A DNA stretch of 64,000 bases, taken from contig NC_135551.1 of NCBI RefSeq assembly GCF_964340395.1, positions 20,482,003-20,546,002 of the forward strand, read 5' to 3'. Positions 23,253 through 38,202 of the stretch are shown piece by piece (position 1 is the stretch's first letter; each line of letters opens with the position of its first letter). Source of the DNA: Glandiceps talaboti (lineage: Eukaryota; Hemichordata; Enteropneusta; Spengelidae). Made by a program: the position numbers and the translations under genes. The notes under the pieces were generated by a model. The model was not told the DNA's origin and ran no database searches. It was given only the letters and a program-made list of their open reading frames with translations.

Positions 23253-26200
23253 TCCTTATGGTAACAACACTGATTAGAACTGATTAGATTTTTGTAAACA
23301 TCCTAAAAATAATAATGATTAATTACGCTAAGTAACGTTTTTTTTCTCAGAAATTAGACTATATCTAGAGTACAATCTTCAAATTCTATATGATTTTATA
23401 CATACATTTGTGATACCAAAGCGCATCTGTCCTGAAAATATGTTTGATGTAGCTGGAGAATTAGCCAATATAAAGAAATACGTTTTCTTCACCATCTCAT
23501 GCTCAATCAAAATTGTAAATATTTTTCGTACTTCGACAGTTAGGAACATGTTTGTACTTCTACGTTTGTTTGCCATGTAAGATCTAGAGCATATGGTCAA
23601 ACCAGGTCAGCTTCAACTTCCGGATCAAATCACCCACTTTCTACCAAAAATTCTTACACAAAGACCTTGCCAATTTTTGGTGAAATTTGTAATTAAAGTC
23701 GTATTAAAGAAACTATGATCGAAACACCGGACCGAAATCTCCGGGATTAAATATGTTTCGTCGTCGCCGTAAAATCAGTATTACTGCAAATAATTCATAA
23801 ATTGATTTTACTAGCTCGAAGAAAGAGATGTCAGTTGAGGTCGACGCTTTTACAGTATCCAAAATGTTGGACTCTAGTGATAATAGCTATAACTCAGAAT
23901 TGTGTATTCTAACAATGAATGTTGGTACAGAAATATATGGTTTCGCCCTTACCGGAGGCATGTCAGTTTAAATCTGGTTTGCTTTGAAGGCAAGTGCACC
24001 GCTAAGGGTATGTACAACTGCAATTGATTACGTATTTGTTAACCGATGTCGTAGAACCCATAGATTGCTAATTGTAAACCTTTGCATACAAATCACTTAT
24101 TAGGTTTCGTTATTTCCACTTTCAATTAGCATATATATACGCAGTTCCCTTCTAAATTCGTATGATTTATCTACAGGCAGGAGCATGTAGTGTTTGCCCT
24201 CTGTGCAGATGACAAGGTTAGCATAACCAATCACTTCGTAAAGTAGTGGTGACACGAACCATGCACGTAAATCAGATACCTTAAGATACTTTAACCATTG
24301 TATTGCTTATTACAATTATCACGTAGATTCAGACAGCATTTTATAACTTGAGGTTGAAATGTATCATTTATATATGAATATTTCTAATTACATTGCAGCA
24401 TGTTCAGTGTAAACTTGACATGTGTGCACATTACTTCTGTTCAAAAACCTGCTCTATCTACAGCTGGAGCATTATGTCAACCAACCATAAAATCACAGAA
24501 AATTGTTAAAATACTAGGGATAAGAAATTGTAAATGTCATTTAGAGGGCTTTTGTATATATAAATTGTATAAAAATAAGTTGTACTCTTGATTCATTGGC
24601 GATATTTATTTTTGGGTGCCGATCTAAAAATCAATTTGATTGGATATAGTGCATCGTACTGTGTGTGTACTGTGACAAACATGTGTTTACCCATAGATGA
24701 TTCAATATTGTGCAAGGTGTACGGTATTATAATAATAATATAGAAACACAATTCTTTCAATGCGTTTCAGTTGCATCTAGTGCAGCGTTAACTGTGTGTC
24801 CCCGATATGAACAGAACATACGACGGATACAAAAAACCTCTACTATTTATGTAGGGGTGGGGCTGGAGTTGGGTCACAATGTGACCGTTGTAATCTATAT
24901 TGCATTTGTGTAATGTTTCTTTAGACGTGTGTTTCCTGAATTGGGGGAAAAAGCGACAAACGTCAAACAATATTCTTTACACAAGTGTATCATTGTTTGC
25001 ATGAGTTGAGCGTCAATGCGAGCATACAACTAATGATGGGGTCGCCTTTCTGAAGAAGAAATCCCACACATGACCTTGAATCAACATCAATCAAATCAAA
25101 TCATATACCCTATGGACAGAAATACAATCGTTTGGAATCATTTCTATAAAAGTTGCTTATAAGCAATTTGCTTCCCTGGCTAGTTTATACGAGTGTATTA
25201 TCTTTCCCACGAGGAGAGTCACCCTTGTGTCAGTGCCAGTTGACTGCATACAAAACTAGAAATCTTCCTCATTGTTCCTCAAAACCACAATTGAGAAAAT
25301 AACACCTTTGTGTCAGGATTAGATTTCTTCATCGACGATTAGACGTCTGTGAAACGTTAATGTAGTGTGTCGTGCAATAATTGTTCCATGTAGTCACACA
25401 TTAAGAATGTGTGCTTTGTTCGGGCCACTGCATGGTCTTTTTAATAGTTGGGTTATAAATATATAATGCCATGTTTAACTTTAAAGCTGTTCTTATGTTT
25501 TGAAATTTGGAAAGATATACATACACAGAAAGTCGAATAGGAATGCAAAAATAACAAAGTAATGCAGTCCTTATCAATCATGATCAAATAACAATTCTTT
25601 GTCAAAAATTATGGGTAAAAAAATCAAGGGCATTCTGCCCCTCGTATACTAGTTTAGTACTGAAAGATAGAAATGACATTCGTTATACATTTCACATAAA
25701 CGGTACTCATTGAAAGATCTAAAAGAGCACAAAACAGAAAGGAACAAAAAGAACACACGTCACCGGAGATAGAATTGAAGTAATTAGATTGGCGGGAAAG
25801 ACGTAAATAATTTATCATTTCATTTGGTTCAAACTTTCCGAGGCGGAAATTGATCTTCATTACCAGACACAAATACCTGAAATAGACATATCTGAAACAC
25901 TGCAATCATTGATAATAAAGTGCAGAGATACAAGATTCTTTTCTCTGGTAAGATGGAGATCTTGAGTGTATGTGTTGTTATTGTTAGGATGTATGCCGCA
26001 CACCCTTATTTAACTAAGCAGTTGACCTAAATAATAAGAAGTATTTTTTTTTATCCTTAGGAATATGCGTGTCCATTCATGAATATTTAATTCGCCGTTA
26101 AACTTGTTACACCAAAATCACTCATCCATATAAGCCACATATATGTAAAGCTAGCGGAATAAAGTATATCTCACTTAATACCCAAGGAGAAAATGCATTC

Positions 26201-28905
26201 AGTAGTCCGTAAAGGTATCGGGAAAAAAACAATCTCTGAAAGTGAGGTTTGGAGTCTTTGAATGCTCTTGAATTAATTCCCATGATATTTCCCGATATGA
26301 TACCGTCGGTCATCAAAAACATTACCTTTTGGGAATAGGTCGACCTTTAAATCTAAATAAAGAAGTGCGCATACTAATGCCGAGGGATTTATCTTCAAAT
26401 CCATTGCCACATTTCATTTCCATTACAATTTGTAAACATGTATCATCGTATGGGATCATCGAAAGTTCACGTCGAATCTGAGTTATCGATTTTATCAATG
26501 ACTTGTAGGTCTTTTATGCATTTCCTAACACGTGTCAGTTGATTTACAAGTAGATTTAGGAGTGTCCTTCAGATTCTGTTCTCTCCAGAAACTAGTGCCA
26601 GTTAGAATGTCAAGAAACGTTTTGATAAAGTACTGAAGGGCCAAGGATTAATTATCACACCGAAGTTTTGTCAAAGAACGACAAAGCTATTTTACAATAT
26701 TATGAGCCGGTGATAAAATCTGGTAACATAAACTATTAGAAATTAGCGCGTACTTTCTTAAACAGCAGTTTGATAAAGTTCTAATTCATAGTCCTATCCA
26801 ACTCAATTGAATACCTTTGATACATAAAACTCAAAAGTTACTGTGATAAGTTGTTGTGCGATAAAGAGGTATGAATAACATGCCTGTACACTCCAGAGCT
26901 ACTATCTACCGTTTGACATCACCTAATGGACAACGACCAACAAGCAAACCAATTAATGCCTACACTGTGCAAATAAAAAGCCCCGGGCTCATTCATCTGG
27001 ATTTAGTATGTAGTTCCCCGAGTTTCTATTGCCACTGCCTGTAGTTTCACGACAATATAGAATAATTACTTTCTACTTATTCATTTCTATTCCGAAATGA
27101 AAGAAAATGTATACCATGCTGCCAATCCGATAATCCTTTGAACGGTAGATCATATGCCCGACGGACATCTCTCCTTACACATAATTCCATACAAATATTC
27201 GTTAAAAATGCAACTTTTTGACAAAAGCGTCTCAAATATAACTTAAAATGCAAAAAATGTGAGATTGAATATGGAAAACATTAAGAATTTAATCCTGGCC
27301 TAAAGACATGGGATAAGGCTACTTCACAGTCTAAGCTATATGTAAAGGTACACACATACACATATACAATTATTCCAAAAATGATTTCTACTAGAGAGCA
27401 ACACTAGTGAAAAGGGTAATCTTCCAGACACGGCCCTTAAAAGGAAAGGCCACTCCAGGAAATAAAGGTGTTTTCATAAGTTTAGGTTCTGGAGATTGAT
27501 TTTACATCGCGCTACTTTCACTCGGTTTTTCAAGAAACACAAAATTGAGACTCCTTTATCGCCTCTGTTGTGCTTTCACTGATACACCACAGCATGATGG
27601 GTCTTTGCAGACATGATTAATCATTAGATGCACACTGAAAATCCATGGCTTCTAAGAGCCTATTTCATTCAGATAAATAAGAAACCCTTTAGGATAAGTT
27701 TACGTTTTGATTCCTTGTGAAGTTTAAATTGTTCAATTCCAACACAAACAACTCTTGGTAAGCTGTACCTGAAGCTTTCATCATCTCACTAAGGACTTCA
27801 TCAGAAGACTGAAGTAATTAACATGAACTAGGAACGCAGGTGTTAATTACTATGTTGAGCATCAACACCACTCACTGGCAGAGTGAGTGATGTTAATTTA
27901 TGCTATGTCCGGTCCGGGTCAAATTTGGTGTGTGTGTTTCGTCACTTCGGACGCCAATATATGTTCTAGAAACCCCGTCTTCAAAGATCGTTCCGTTTCC
28001 CCTATATAGTCCTGATCATTGACTATCTCTACAACCCTCACATTTAATATTATTGAGGTGACCTTGTGATGTTGTCATGTACACATTGACTTCTTGGTTG
28101 GGATAAAGGTACTCATTATTTTATCATTTTTGAAAACAAACGATGAAAAGAATTATGTATCTATTAGAATGATACAATCTATTGATGTTATATTGCAGGA
28201 TAACCATATCAAATTTCCTGTTCTTTTTCAAAACAGTAAGCAGATGTACTTAATTATTAATTTTCAAGTTATTGATTGGAAGATGCTACGTCACTTCATC
28301 TCGTTAACTTCAATTATGTCTTTATCATAATCCCTGTGACGGAACACACTGCTTCATGTATACTCCCCGTTTGCTTTCGAAGTAGTTCTATTTTCGACTT
28401 ACTGGCGGATGTCATATTTGCAAGGCTTTTTCAAGTCGTCGAGTTGTCTCTGTGTACATTTATTTGCATTTATATAGTAGATATCAACTGTAAGCTTGGC
28501 GAAGAGACCTTTGCAACATTGTATTATAACTTGTATTAGTTCCATTAGTACCACGGGGAATTTATATGAGGAAAGAATTTTACCGGTAGGAAACTACTTC
28601 ACATTGTGATGATATTGAAGTTTTTTTTATATTACTATGCTGAAGAGTATATCTTATCTGCGTCCAACAGAGCGACACTAGAGTCGCCATATTATTCCAT
28701 TCTTTATTACGAGATATTTAGGCGACTTTATGTGTTACTGTTCTACGAGGTTTAGATTCAAAACTTATTTTAGGCGTGAATCCTGTTCTTTGGACCTAAA
28801 TGTCAGATAAACGATAGCAAGAAAACATGAAATAGCGGATTGGACTATAAATTGAGATAACATCACTTCTTTTACTTAGCTTCAATACTCCAAATTTGTC
28901 GCAAG
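23253..28905. other. anonymous non-coding sequence
   Basis: No gene recognised in about 5.6 kb. Paired inverted repeats occur at 27813-27888 (listed separately). Short ORFs here lack domain signals and splice borders. Confidence 0.4.
27813..27888. repeat. two adjacent hairpins
   Basis: GTAATTAACA pairs with TGTTAATTAC across a 17-base loop. Immediately after, AACACCACTCACT pairs with AGTGAGTGATGTT across a five-base loop with one mismatch. Two hairpins in 76 bp without a coding context suggest a folded RNA or the remnant of an inverted-repeat element. Confidence 0.55.
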
Positions 28906-28948
28906 ATGCCCCTTCTCATTGTAACTTTACCACTATTTGCTTCTACAG
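28906..28948 (+). CDS. candidate first exon with signal-peptide-like start
   Basis: GCAAGATG begins a frame reading MPLLIVTLPLFAST and ending in a GTAATA donor after ACAG, so the exon would exit in phase 1. A short hydrophobic N-terminus followed at once by a donor is typical of secreted or membrane-protein first exons. There is no promoter evidence and no second exon was identified, so this may be chance. Confidence 0.25.
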
Positions 28949-29246
28949 GTAATAATTATGATATGGCGGCTTCTCTTACCCATCGATTCAAACTAGCCAT
29001 TTTCTTTAAAGGTGTTATTTTTTTTCAATATTAAAACATGTGACATTGCCCTATATATATATGACAGTCGATTCTACACAAACGAAATCATATTATGGTA
29101 AACTGGTTCAGAAAAGACTTTTGACGTGCGTATGGCCAATTACCACCGTTACCATATCACAACGACACTGTCACTGCAAATACATACCCACTCCCTACTG
29201 CTCGGCCAATATTTCGTCTGAGGAGGATATCTGCCTTGCACCCTAG
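28949..29246. other. anonymous non-coding sequence
   Basis: Nothing recognised between the candidate first exon and the degraded exon duplicate. Confidence 0.35.
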
Positions 29247-29425
29247 AGACAATCCGCATAGCTTTCCCCATATAGACTAATCATTTACCGCTGTATACAC
29301 GGTTTTCCTCCAGTAAGAGTCCGCCCATAGACAAAACATTGGACGTTTCATTCTCAGTTAAATGTAAATGTTGCATTGTCTAAATCTCATAACCCCCTGT
29401 GTTGACCGACTACAAGGCGCCGAAC
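29247..29425 (-). repeat. duplicated segment, copy 2 (degraded exon duplicate)
   Basis: On the minus strand, GTATACAG followed by ATGATTAGTCTAT and TATGCGGATTGTCTC matches the acceptor and first codons of the orphan exon at 7791-8058. The frame then hits a stop and drifts, with V-RYP still visible. Upstream, GTCGGTCAACACAG and CCAATGTTTTGTCTA match the other copy's intron. It is a pseudogenised duplicate. Confidence 0.55.
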
Positions 29426-29459
29426 GTAAAATAATTGATTAACACGTGCTATCGTAAGT

Positions 29460-29460
<1 letters not shown>

Positions 29461-29490
<30 letters not shown>
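29461..29490. repeat. (CA)n microsatellite
   Basis: Fifteen uninterrupted AC units. Confidence 0.95.
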
Positions 29491-29496
<6 letters not shown>

Positions 29497-31319
29497 AGGA
29501 AAATGACTCAGGTGTAATAGCATCTTGGTAGTAGAGTTATTTTTTAAGGTTTATTTTTCTATAAAATCTACGTAATTAAGAGACCCATTAATGCGAATAT
29601 TGAATTGTCATACCTAATTATAATGTAAATAATTATGTAAAGTTCATACCAACCCATCATACGCCAAGCATAACTGTTGGAAGGGGGACTTGTTGAAATG
29701 TATCTTTTATCTCATTTCTATGACTTTCTTATTATCTATACAGCTAAGTGACGTCTGTATTCATCATTTACTCTTCATCTATCTCAGTTTACAGAGCAAT
29801 CTTTTACTAAAGTTCATTGTTGACGAGCTATTTAGTCTTATCGATATACAAATGTTTTGTATTCAACGTCTAGCTATTTTGTATTATTGTGTTTGAAAAA
29901 TTCTATATTTAGTGGTACATGAGTATATACCATGTGCTACGATATAAATGTTTTGCATATGACAGAATTGTATCTATGTTTTACTATTAATTCTCATAAA
30001 AGAGAGGAGAATGTTGTAATTCCATTTTTATTTTTTACGTCTTAGGACAAGCTTTGGAGGAGAAATAACAATGTTATAAATTTGTAATTACCGTGTTTGG
30101 GTTCAGACATGACGCTGTGTATACATGTCGCCAAACACCCAGTTGGAGAGAATCTTATTATTGCAATAGCTGACATTGGCGTCAAGACAATAATTTAGAC
30201 GTGCAGTGCTTTTATAAATTTACCCCATCTCGTTTCAATAGTTATTGCTATCATTTTTCCTGAGAATAAGAGACTTTAGTGATGAGGGCATCACATTTTA
30301 GATAAGACGGACTCTCAAAAAGATAGCGTGTCTGGAAAACAATTGTCCTCAAGGCGCCCTATTGTTTCGAATTCACGGACCTAAGCGCCCTTCACGTAAT
30401 TTACATATAGTTATGTTTAGACAATAGACATTCCAAGTTTTCCTGTATTAGTGATTTGTAAAATTTAAGTACTCGACTTCTGGCTCTGGCATTGGGGTGA
30501 GGGAATCGACTTCTGGCTCTGCCCTTGGGGTGAAGCCGTGAGGTATCAGGGCTTTGATAAATAAAGTCTATGTTCCAGTTCACCCCATATATCGTCTCGT
30601 ATGCAGTTTATCTTTCCACTACAAGCGCTGCTGATGTTAAAGATTTGATACAGGCACGAGAGTAATTTACAAACACATAATGTCAAATGATGTACAGTTG
30701 TAGGAAAGTAAATTACACACGCAGAAAGGTCTAATGGTCTATCATAAAAATAAATGACGCACATAAGGCAAATGATATGGATGCACATATGAATATAAAT
30801 TACATCAGGCAAAGTTATCACGTGTAAAACAATTATTTCACATTTGGCGACTAGCACCCTCCTAGATGAATTGGGTCAAAGTTTTCGACGTCGATTGGTT
30901 TCGTTGAATCGTTCTAGATCATTCAAAGTATTCGGGTTGCTTGTATTAAAAGGTACGTATATCCAAATATATATGGATAAGTTTATATCCAGATTTGATT
31001 TCTAGATTTTGACTAACAAAACTTAATTGAGAGCCATGGAAATTCACTTCATTGAGGCATACATATTGAGTGTTACATAAGGATGTTGCCGTAAACGAGT
31101 TGTATAGAATCGAAGTATAGACCGCGTAATAATAAATAATAATATCAACTATAGAACGCCAGTATAACAAATTGGGTTTGCTCAAAAGCGCTGAACAAAA
31201 CTAAAAAGGTGATAGGAATACTGAAAAGGGATAAAAAGTTAAAAACGTTCAAAGTCACAGAAGTTCAAAGTTCATTGATAAAAGTAGCAACCAATGATAC
31301 AGATTGAAACTAGGCATAC
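29491..31319. other. anonymous non-coding sequence with one minisatellite doublet
   Basis: The only internal structure noted is a two-copy 33-bp tandem at 30473-30535 with unit core CGACTTCTGGCTCTG. No gene recognised. Confidence 0.45.
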
Positions 31320-31520
31320 GACTTCTTAAACAGACGAGTCTTCAGTTTTCGTTTTAAAATGTCAATAGAGTAAGTTCCGTTGGCAAATATAAATTTCAGA
31401 GTTTAGGAGCAGCATGTGAAAAGGCACGTTGACCGTAAGACTTGGTGTTAGCTGATGTAGGTGTAAGTAGACATTGATCCATAGTTCCGAGAGTGCTTAC
31501 CATGAAGTATGTAAACTTTC
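31320..31520 (-). pseudogene. LINE C-terminal tail relic
   Basis: The minus strand reads TSANTKSYGQRAFSHAAPKL, then a TGA where the family has Trp, then NLYLPTEL, and after a frameshift SIDILKRKLKTRLFKKS. This is the standard ending of many LINE RT proteins (T--YG-RAFS-AAPKLWN-LP--I---F-K-LKT-LF). Only the last 60 or so residues remain, with one nonsense change and one frameshift. The longer open frame upstream of it (to 31875) shows no family similarity I can recall. Confidence 0.75.
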
Positions 31521-31875
31521 CGATTCGTACTAGTGATATCGATATGTTAGGAGGGTTTTGCGTATTATTTGCAGTGGAAACTAGTGTGTATCCCGGGCAT
31601 GTATCAGCGTTGCATGTGCATGCACGGCCTGCGCTCTGCACGTGTGTTTCAGATATGTATATCTGGAATCGTAGGTTGAGGAAACTACTACGAACAACCA
31701 AAGACATTCCATTCATATCATTTCTTTGCAACGTGCTTATTTTTATCCCAGAAAGTGAACATTTACGATCATATTTAAAAGAAATATAAGCAGCGTAGTA
31801 TTTCTCATACTCTCGGCATGCTTCGCCGTAATTTTCTACCGCGATTCGATGATGCGTCTCCGAAATATTTACCAT

Positions 31876-31964
31876 TTAGTGGACGTGTACTGGTAAGAAT
31901 TTCCCCGAGAACAGCATAGTTCTGTAATTGATTTTGTTATCGTAATTCATTAAAAAAAGTTGTG
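31876..31964. other. short spacer
   Basis: Nothing recognised. Confidence 0.3.
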
Positions 31965-32030
31965 CAAGATGTGAAAACATCGTGCCGCCTAACTGAAACT
32001 GTCTTTCTGGTTTCAATAGTATATTGAAAA
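31965..32030 (+). repeat. dispersed repeat, first of a pair
   Basis: CAAGATGTGAAAACATCGTG followed by CCGCCTAACTGAAA recurs as TAAGATGGGAAAACATCGTG followed by CTGCTCAATTGAAA at 44819-44885, in the same orientation. Similarity outside this core is weak. Confidence 0.5.
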
Positions 32031-33799
32031 GCAATGACTTCCGCTGCTTGCTAGATAACAGTGTTCAGGTACAAGAATGACTTCAAATCCGTCTTGCTTT
32101 TCCGTAAATGTGAAATTTTCTGTGAAATTGGCGCTAGAGGAACACCCAATGTAAAATGACTGTCAGTAGAAGGGGTTTCAAGGATGAAACAAACAATTTA
32201 AGTGGTGAGCTAGCTGTAACTACAGAAACTTAAAACATATATTCCACGGAACTTTATCATTTCAAGTTGAGGAAAGATTCTATTTTAATTGGAAGTTTCT
32301 CAGTGAATCTAGAGGAATAATTGTCTGGACGCAAAGCCTTTGAGATATAGGCACCCAATTAAAACATTCGCTCTGTCATGTAATTCCGAGTTTCATCAAT
32401 GCATGATATTTTAGTTTAATTGAATCTTTGAACCATGAAAATGAATTTTCTGTGTGACGGGAATATATCAAGAGAACTAATTAAACTGCTATAAACCAAA
32501 TTCTAACAATTACGGGAAAAAGTGTTTGTCATGCCCGCGTGTAGTTGGGTAATGATATTTTAAATAACCCTCTTTAAAAATGAATCATGCCTTCTACCAT
32601 GTACATATTGATATGGTATTCATTCTTTTAACAATTTGGTTACAAGAAATACGGAGGGTGGGGTTGGGTTTAAGTAAATAATTAATTTTGTCAGTGTGGC
32701 TAGTAAAACTGGTATTCATCTATCCCAACCACATCCTTTAGTGTCATAAGTATGCCTGAAACGCAAAAATAATTGGTTGAAGGTATGTGTGATGTATCCT
32801 CCCATCAGAGCCTAATTTAATATTTACACAAACCATTAGCATCAACTGATTACATTCAATACAACCAATTCTACCGAAGACCATAAAATCGGTAGTCCAT
32901 TCACTCCAGGACATCATTAACATTAAAATTAGAAAATTTGCCTTTCTTCATACAGTAACCAATTACTGCCAAAATCATGCAGTTATTGAGAAAAACACTT
33001 GGGTCTTAGAACCACCAGTATCTTATTGGATACTCATCTAGATTATTCCGCTGAATGTGCAGTAGTATATAGTCATTCAGTGAATTCGTATACTTTTGCA
33101 ATTCAATTCAGGATAAAGAGGAAAACATGTCACGTTAAGTTGAATAGGCTGGCTAGCAATCGAGTGAGATTTCAAACGCACTGAAAAAATACGATAATAG
33201 ATGTTCAAATATGAATACCTAAATTCAAACCATTTGTACAAATTTAGTAACTAGAGTCATCATTTTTCTTGCAAAGAATATTGCCTCTACATGATGATAT
33301 ATATTTAATATCGAAGTTAGAAGCAAAAATAAGTTATACGAAATTTAAATGCGAACGATATGGCCTAATAAATACAATTGTGTGGTTCCGATTACGCTCA
33401 ATTTTAGAATAGGTGGGTAGGTAGATTTTATTTTGTTTAAATATTTTTTTTTCGTATGTGAATGTCTACGTCAGGTACTTATGTTTTCCGTTGTTTTCTG
33501 TATGGTGTCTGTGTTATTGGTTTCTTCTCATCAGATGTACAGCCAAATAGTTACAGATTAGGATAACAGTTTTATATTGTCTTTTATTCACCAATTTGAA
33601 ACCGAAATACTTCACACTGGTTGCCGTACATCCCAAGGTAAAAGTTCTCAATGTCACTCTTGGTTACCATGGTAACTACTACTGTTTAACGAAATATAAT
33701 TGATCGGGATTTACGTCATAGACTAGCATTTTAGTACCCTTGCCTCAATCTACACATAACCTTTTCAGATAACAAATTAAATTATTTTTTTATTAATTT
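32031..33799. other. anonymous non-coding sequence
   Basis: No gene recognised. Confidence 0.4.
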
Positions 33800-33935
33800 C
33801 ATTAACTTTAGTTAACAAATTTCATCATTCTCTCAATGAAATTTTTTAACAAAATTACATCTTGATGCATTACCTGTTGAGACGTCCTACTAACAGACAG
33901 ACAGACAGACAGACAGACAGGCACAGACAGACAAG
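33800..33935 (-). repeat. CTGT-anchored dispersed repeat, copy 3
   Basis: On the minus strand a CTGT run is followed by GACGTCTCAACAGGTAATGC and ATCAAGATGTAATT, the diverged counterpart of GATATCTCAAAACCTACTGC and ATCAATTCTAATG in copy 2. The anchor itself is the (CAGA)n tract at 33893-33934 on the plus strand. Confidence 0.45.
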
Positions 33936-34324
33936 GCAAACATCAGTAAAAAGTGACATTCCATCCAATGACGCGGAGGTAGTCTGCAACTATAAGTACA
34001 ATGAGCGACATTTAGGTATATGTAAAATGTAGTGTAAATATATAATCTTGGCATTGCTATATCGCTTCACACTAGCGTGTCACCTCAACAAAACATAATG
34101 CCGACTGTAACGGTAGATTTTAATCTATGATGTGAAATGTTGGGTATAGTTAACTGTGATGTTAGCTGATGATGACAATCTAAATTGAATGCAAATGTCA
34201 GTTCAATTATTTAACATGATGATGCTATAAATACAAGTCATATATTCTCAATTGCAACTTAACACCTCGTATTCGTTACTATTCAAGAAAGTCTGCGGTC
34301 TCACCTCACTAATAGAATTCAATG

Positions 34325-36164
<1,840 letters not shown>

Positions 36165-36368
36165 AAACGCATAGCATTAAACCTTCTCATTGTAACCTCT
36201 AACCTATCTAGTAGGCCACCATTTATACCCAGCTAGTTTGACAGGTACGACCGTGATTTTACTGTCGTCCAAGGATTCTAGTCAAACGGCGACTGCAAAG
36301 CCCGAACCTGGAACCTACATATTCCAAACCAACCACTCTAATCACTAGACCATCATGACTCCATCCAG
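36165..36368 (-). mobile_element. tRNA-derived SINE
   Basis: On the minus strand the head reads GAGTCATGATGGTCTAGTGA followed by TTAGAGTGGTTGG, a tRNA-like start with an A-box (TGGTCTAGTGATTAGAGTGG, 36332-36353). About 35 bases downstream a B-box-like GGTTCGGGC follows (near 36300-36310). The body continues with CAGTCGCCGTTTGACTAG and CTGGGTATAAATGGTGGCC, a tRNA-unrelated segment of a kind I recall from marine-invertebrate SINEs. The tRNA parent is uncertain; the head resembles Glu/Asp/Val-type tRNAs. It is degraded in the T-arm, so a functional tRNA is ruled out. SINEs are transcribed by Pol III and moved by LINE machinery; LINE relics are present in the window. Confidence 0.6.
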
Positions 36369-37380
36369 ATCCAATTTACTAGTCTAAGATACACATAATG
36401 AGAATATTCTAATCCTCTGGTTTCAGTAAGACTTATCACTAATGATAATTGTAATGGACATGTGATTATAGCACATGATCTTCATTCCAGTTTACAGATA
36501 CACAGCACATTTGAAACGTAAGAAAGATTGCACAACTTCGAAAGGATATCATCACAGGTATATATAGGTAAAATAAAAGAAGACGCGTCTGTTATTTCAT
36601 TGTGGGTTTACACTACGGTCCGTTTCACCAGAAGGATCATCAGGTGTATGGTGGACTGGCTGACTGTGTGTATAGTGCGAGGGTATGTGTGCGTGTAGGT
36701 GGGTCGTTACCGGCAAGATGGAATAAAATCGCCAACTTTTACTGGGAGTGTAGTTCCTATTTTTCAATCTCTCAAATATTAAACCCATGAAACCAAAATC
36801 CTCGCTGTAACAACTTTTGATGACATAAAATGCTAACATGTATCTGTTTTAACACAATAATGTAACCTAACCTGAATCTGGTTGTTGCAAACACAAGAAG
36901 CGTGTCACATGATACTGAACAAGATGAAAGTATAGAATATACTAATACTGTTGAAAGGCGGACTAGGTTATTGAATGGTTTTAATGTATCAGGTTTTGAA
37001 CGGCCGTAAAATCATGGGTTAGTTCAGTCACAATGTCGTCTTGCAATCTGTCTTAAAGTAAGTTGTTGCATTAGTGAAGACTCGGCATAGATATCGCGTT
37101 CTCAAACGAAGAAAATTATACAAGCCTAGTGGCTTTTTATAGCCACACAACGCTGTGTTTCCGATATTCAATGCATCTCTATGAACCTTTGGTGATCAAT
37201 TCCAGGCATGTTCTGGTGGAAAGATAACAGTACGTTGTGTTTTTAATTTCGACATCATATTTCTTTCGCCTAGTTTCATTTGAGACCAATTTTTATTTTT
37301 CTATATGTATGCAAATTATATAAATTGTTTCAATGAATGCGTATGTCCATGATTCTTTATTGTTAGGAATTGTGCTTGTA

Positions 37381-37498
37381 TGTTTTGTTTGTTTGTTTGT
37401 TTGTTTGTTTGTTTGTTTGTTTGTTTGTCTGTGTGTCTGTTTGTTTGTTTGTTTGTTTGTTTGTTTGTTTGTTTGTGTGTGTGTTGTGTTTGTGTTTG
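37381..37498. repeat. (TTTG)n microsatellite
   Basis: TTTG tetranucleotides with a short TCTG/TGTG interruption in the middle and a GT-rich end. The CLFVCLFV and TNKQTNKQ frames are artefacts. Confidence 0.95.
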
Positions 37499-38202
37499 GT
37501 ATCTGTTCTGATTTTGAACGTGAAAAAAAGAAAAGCAGTATTGCAAGTTGTTGTCTTGTATTCTGATCCAGTCTTATTGATCGTGAGAATTTCTACTTCG
37601 GTCTCAATAGTCATGGTTAATGACAGTGTTAAGCCATTGCCATGGTGAAATAACTCTCTATCGATAGACGTAGTAAGTCACAAAACCGCTGAGAAGAACA
37701 AGCGATAATGACTATACGATCTTTTACGAAGAGAATATCGATTAGCTTAAATCAATTATTTGTCGATCAATGTACTTCTATGTGTGAAAAAAACCCCGAA
37801 ATTCGAATGCATAGCCAGCTTTCGACGTAAACCCAGGATATTATTTTTTTTAGCAAAATATTAAAAACAAATTTAGGACAAAATGGATTGAGTAGCAAAG
37901 TGTTGACAGCATACGATCATTATAAATAATACAGTTAATCGAAATATATTTGATGAACGTTTCAAATAAATTGATTGCCAAGCATGATTAAAATCTTTGG
38001 CAAAAAAGGAGCTCGGAATATCAGCATATAGACATTTAAATTTGAAACGTATCACCCAGTTGATGTTTAGTGAAAGGAACAACTGAAGAGTTCGTCTACG
38101 CTTTTGAACTTGGTCAACTTTATTTCAACTACAAACTACAATTTGTGTTCCCATATTTTAAAAGTTTCATTACAAATATTGCTATATATTGGTATAATAT
38201 GA
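37499..38202. other. anonymous non-coding sequence
   Basis: Nothing recognised. Confidence 0.4.

Noticed and set aside
27771-27805. Hammerhead ribozyme on the minus strand (CTGATGA and GAAA boxes 19 bases apart)
   Set aside because: The bases between the boxes cannot form stem II, and no convincing stem III follows.
31505-31875. Upstream part of a 159-residue minus ORF as a protein-coding gene
   Set aside because: Only its last 35 residues match the LINE tail; the rest has no recognised motif, lacks splice signals and is open on both strands.
36298-36353. A functional tRNA gene
   Set aside because: The A-box is good but the T-arm does not pair and no cloverleaf can be closed; a SINE head fits better.
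37316-37648. Poly TNKQ/CLFV reading frames
   Set aside because: Translation of the TTTG microsatellite in different frames.
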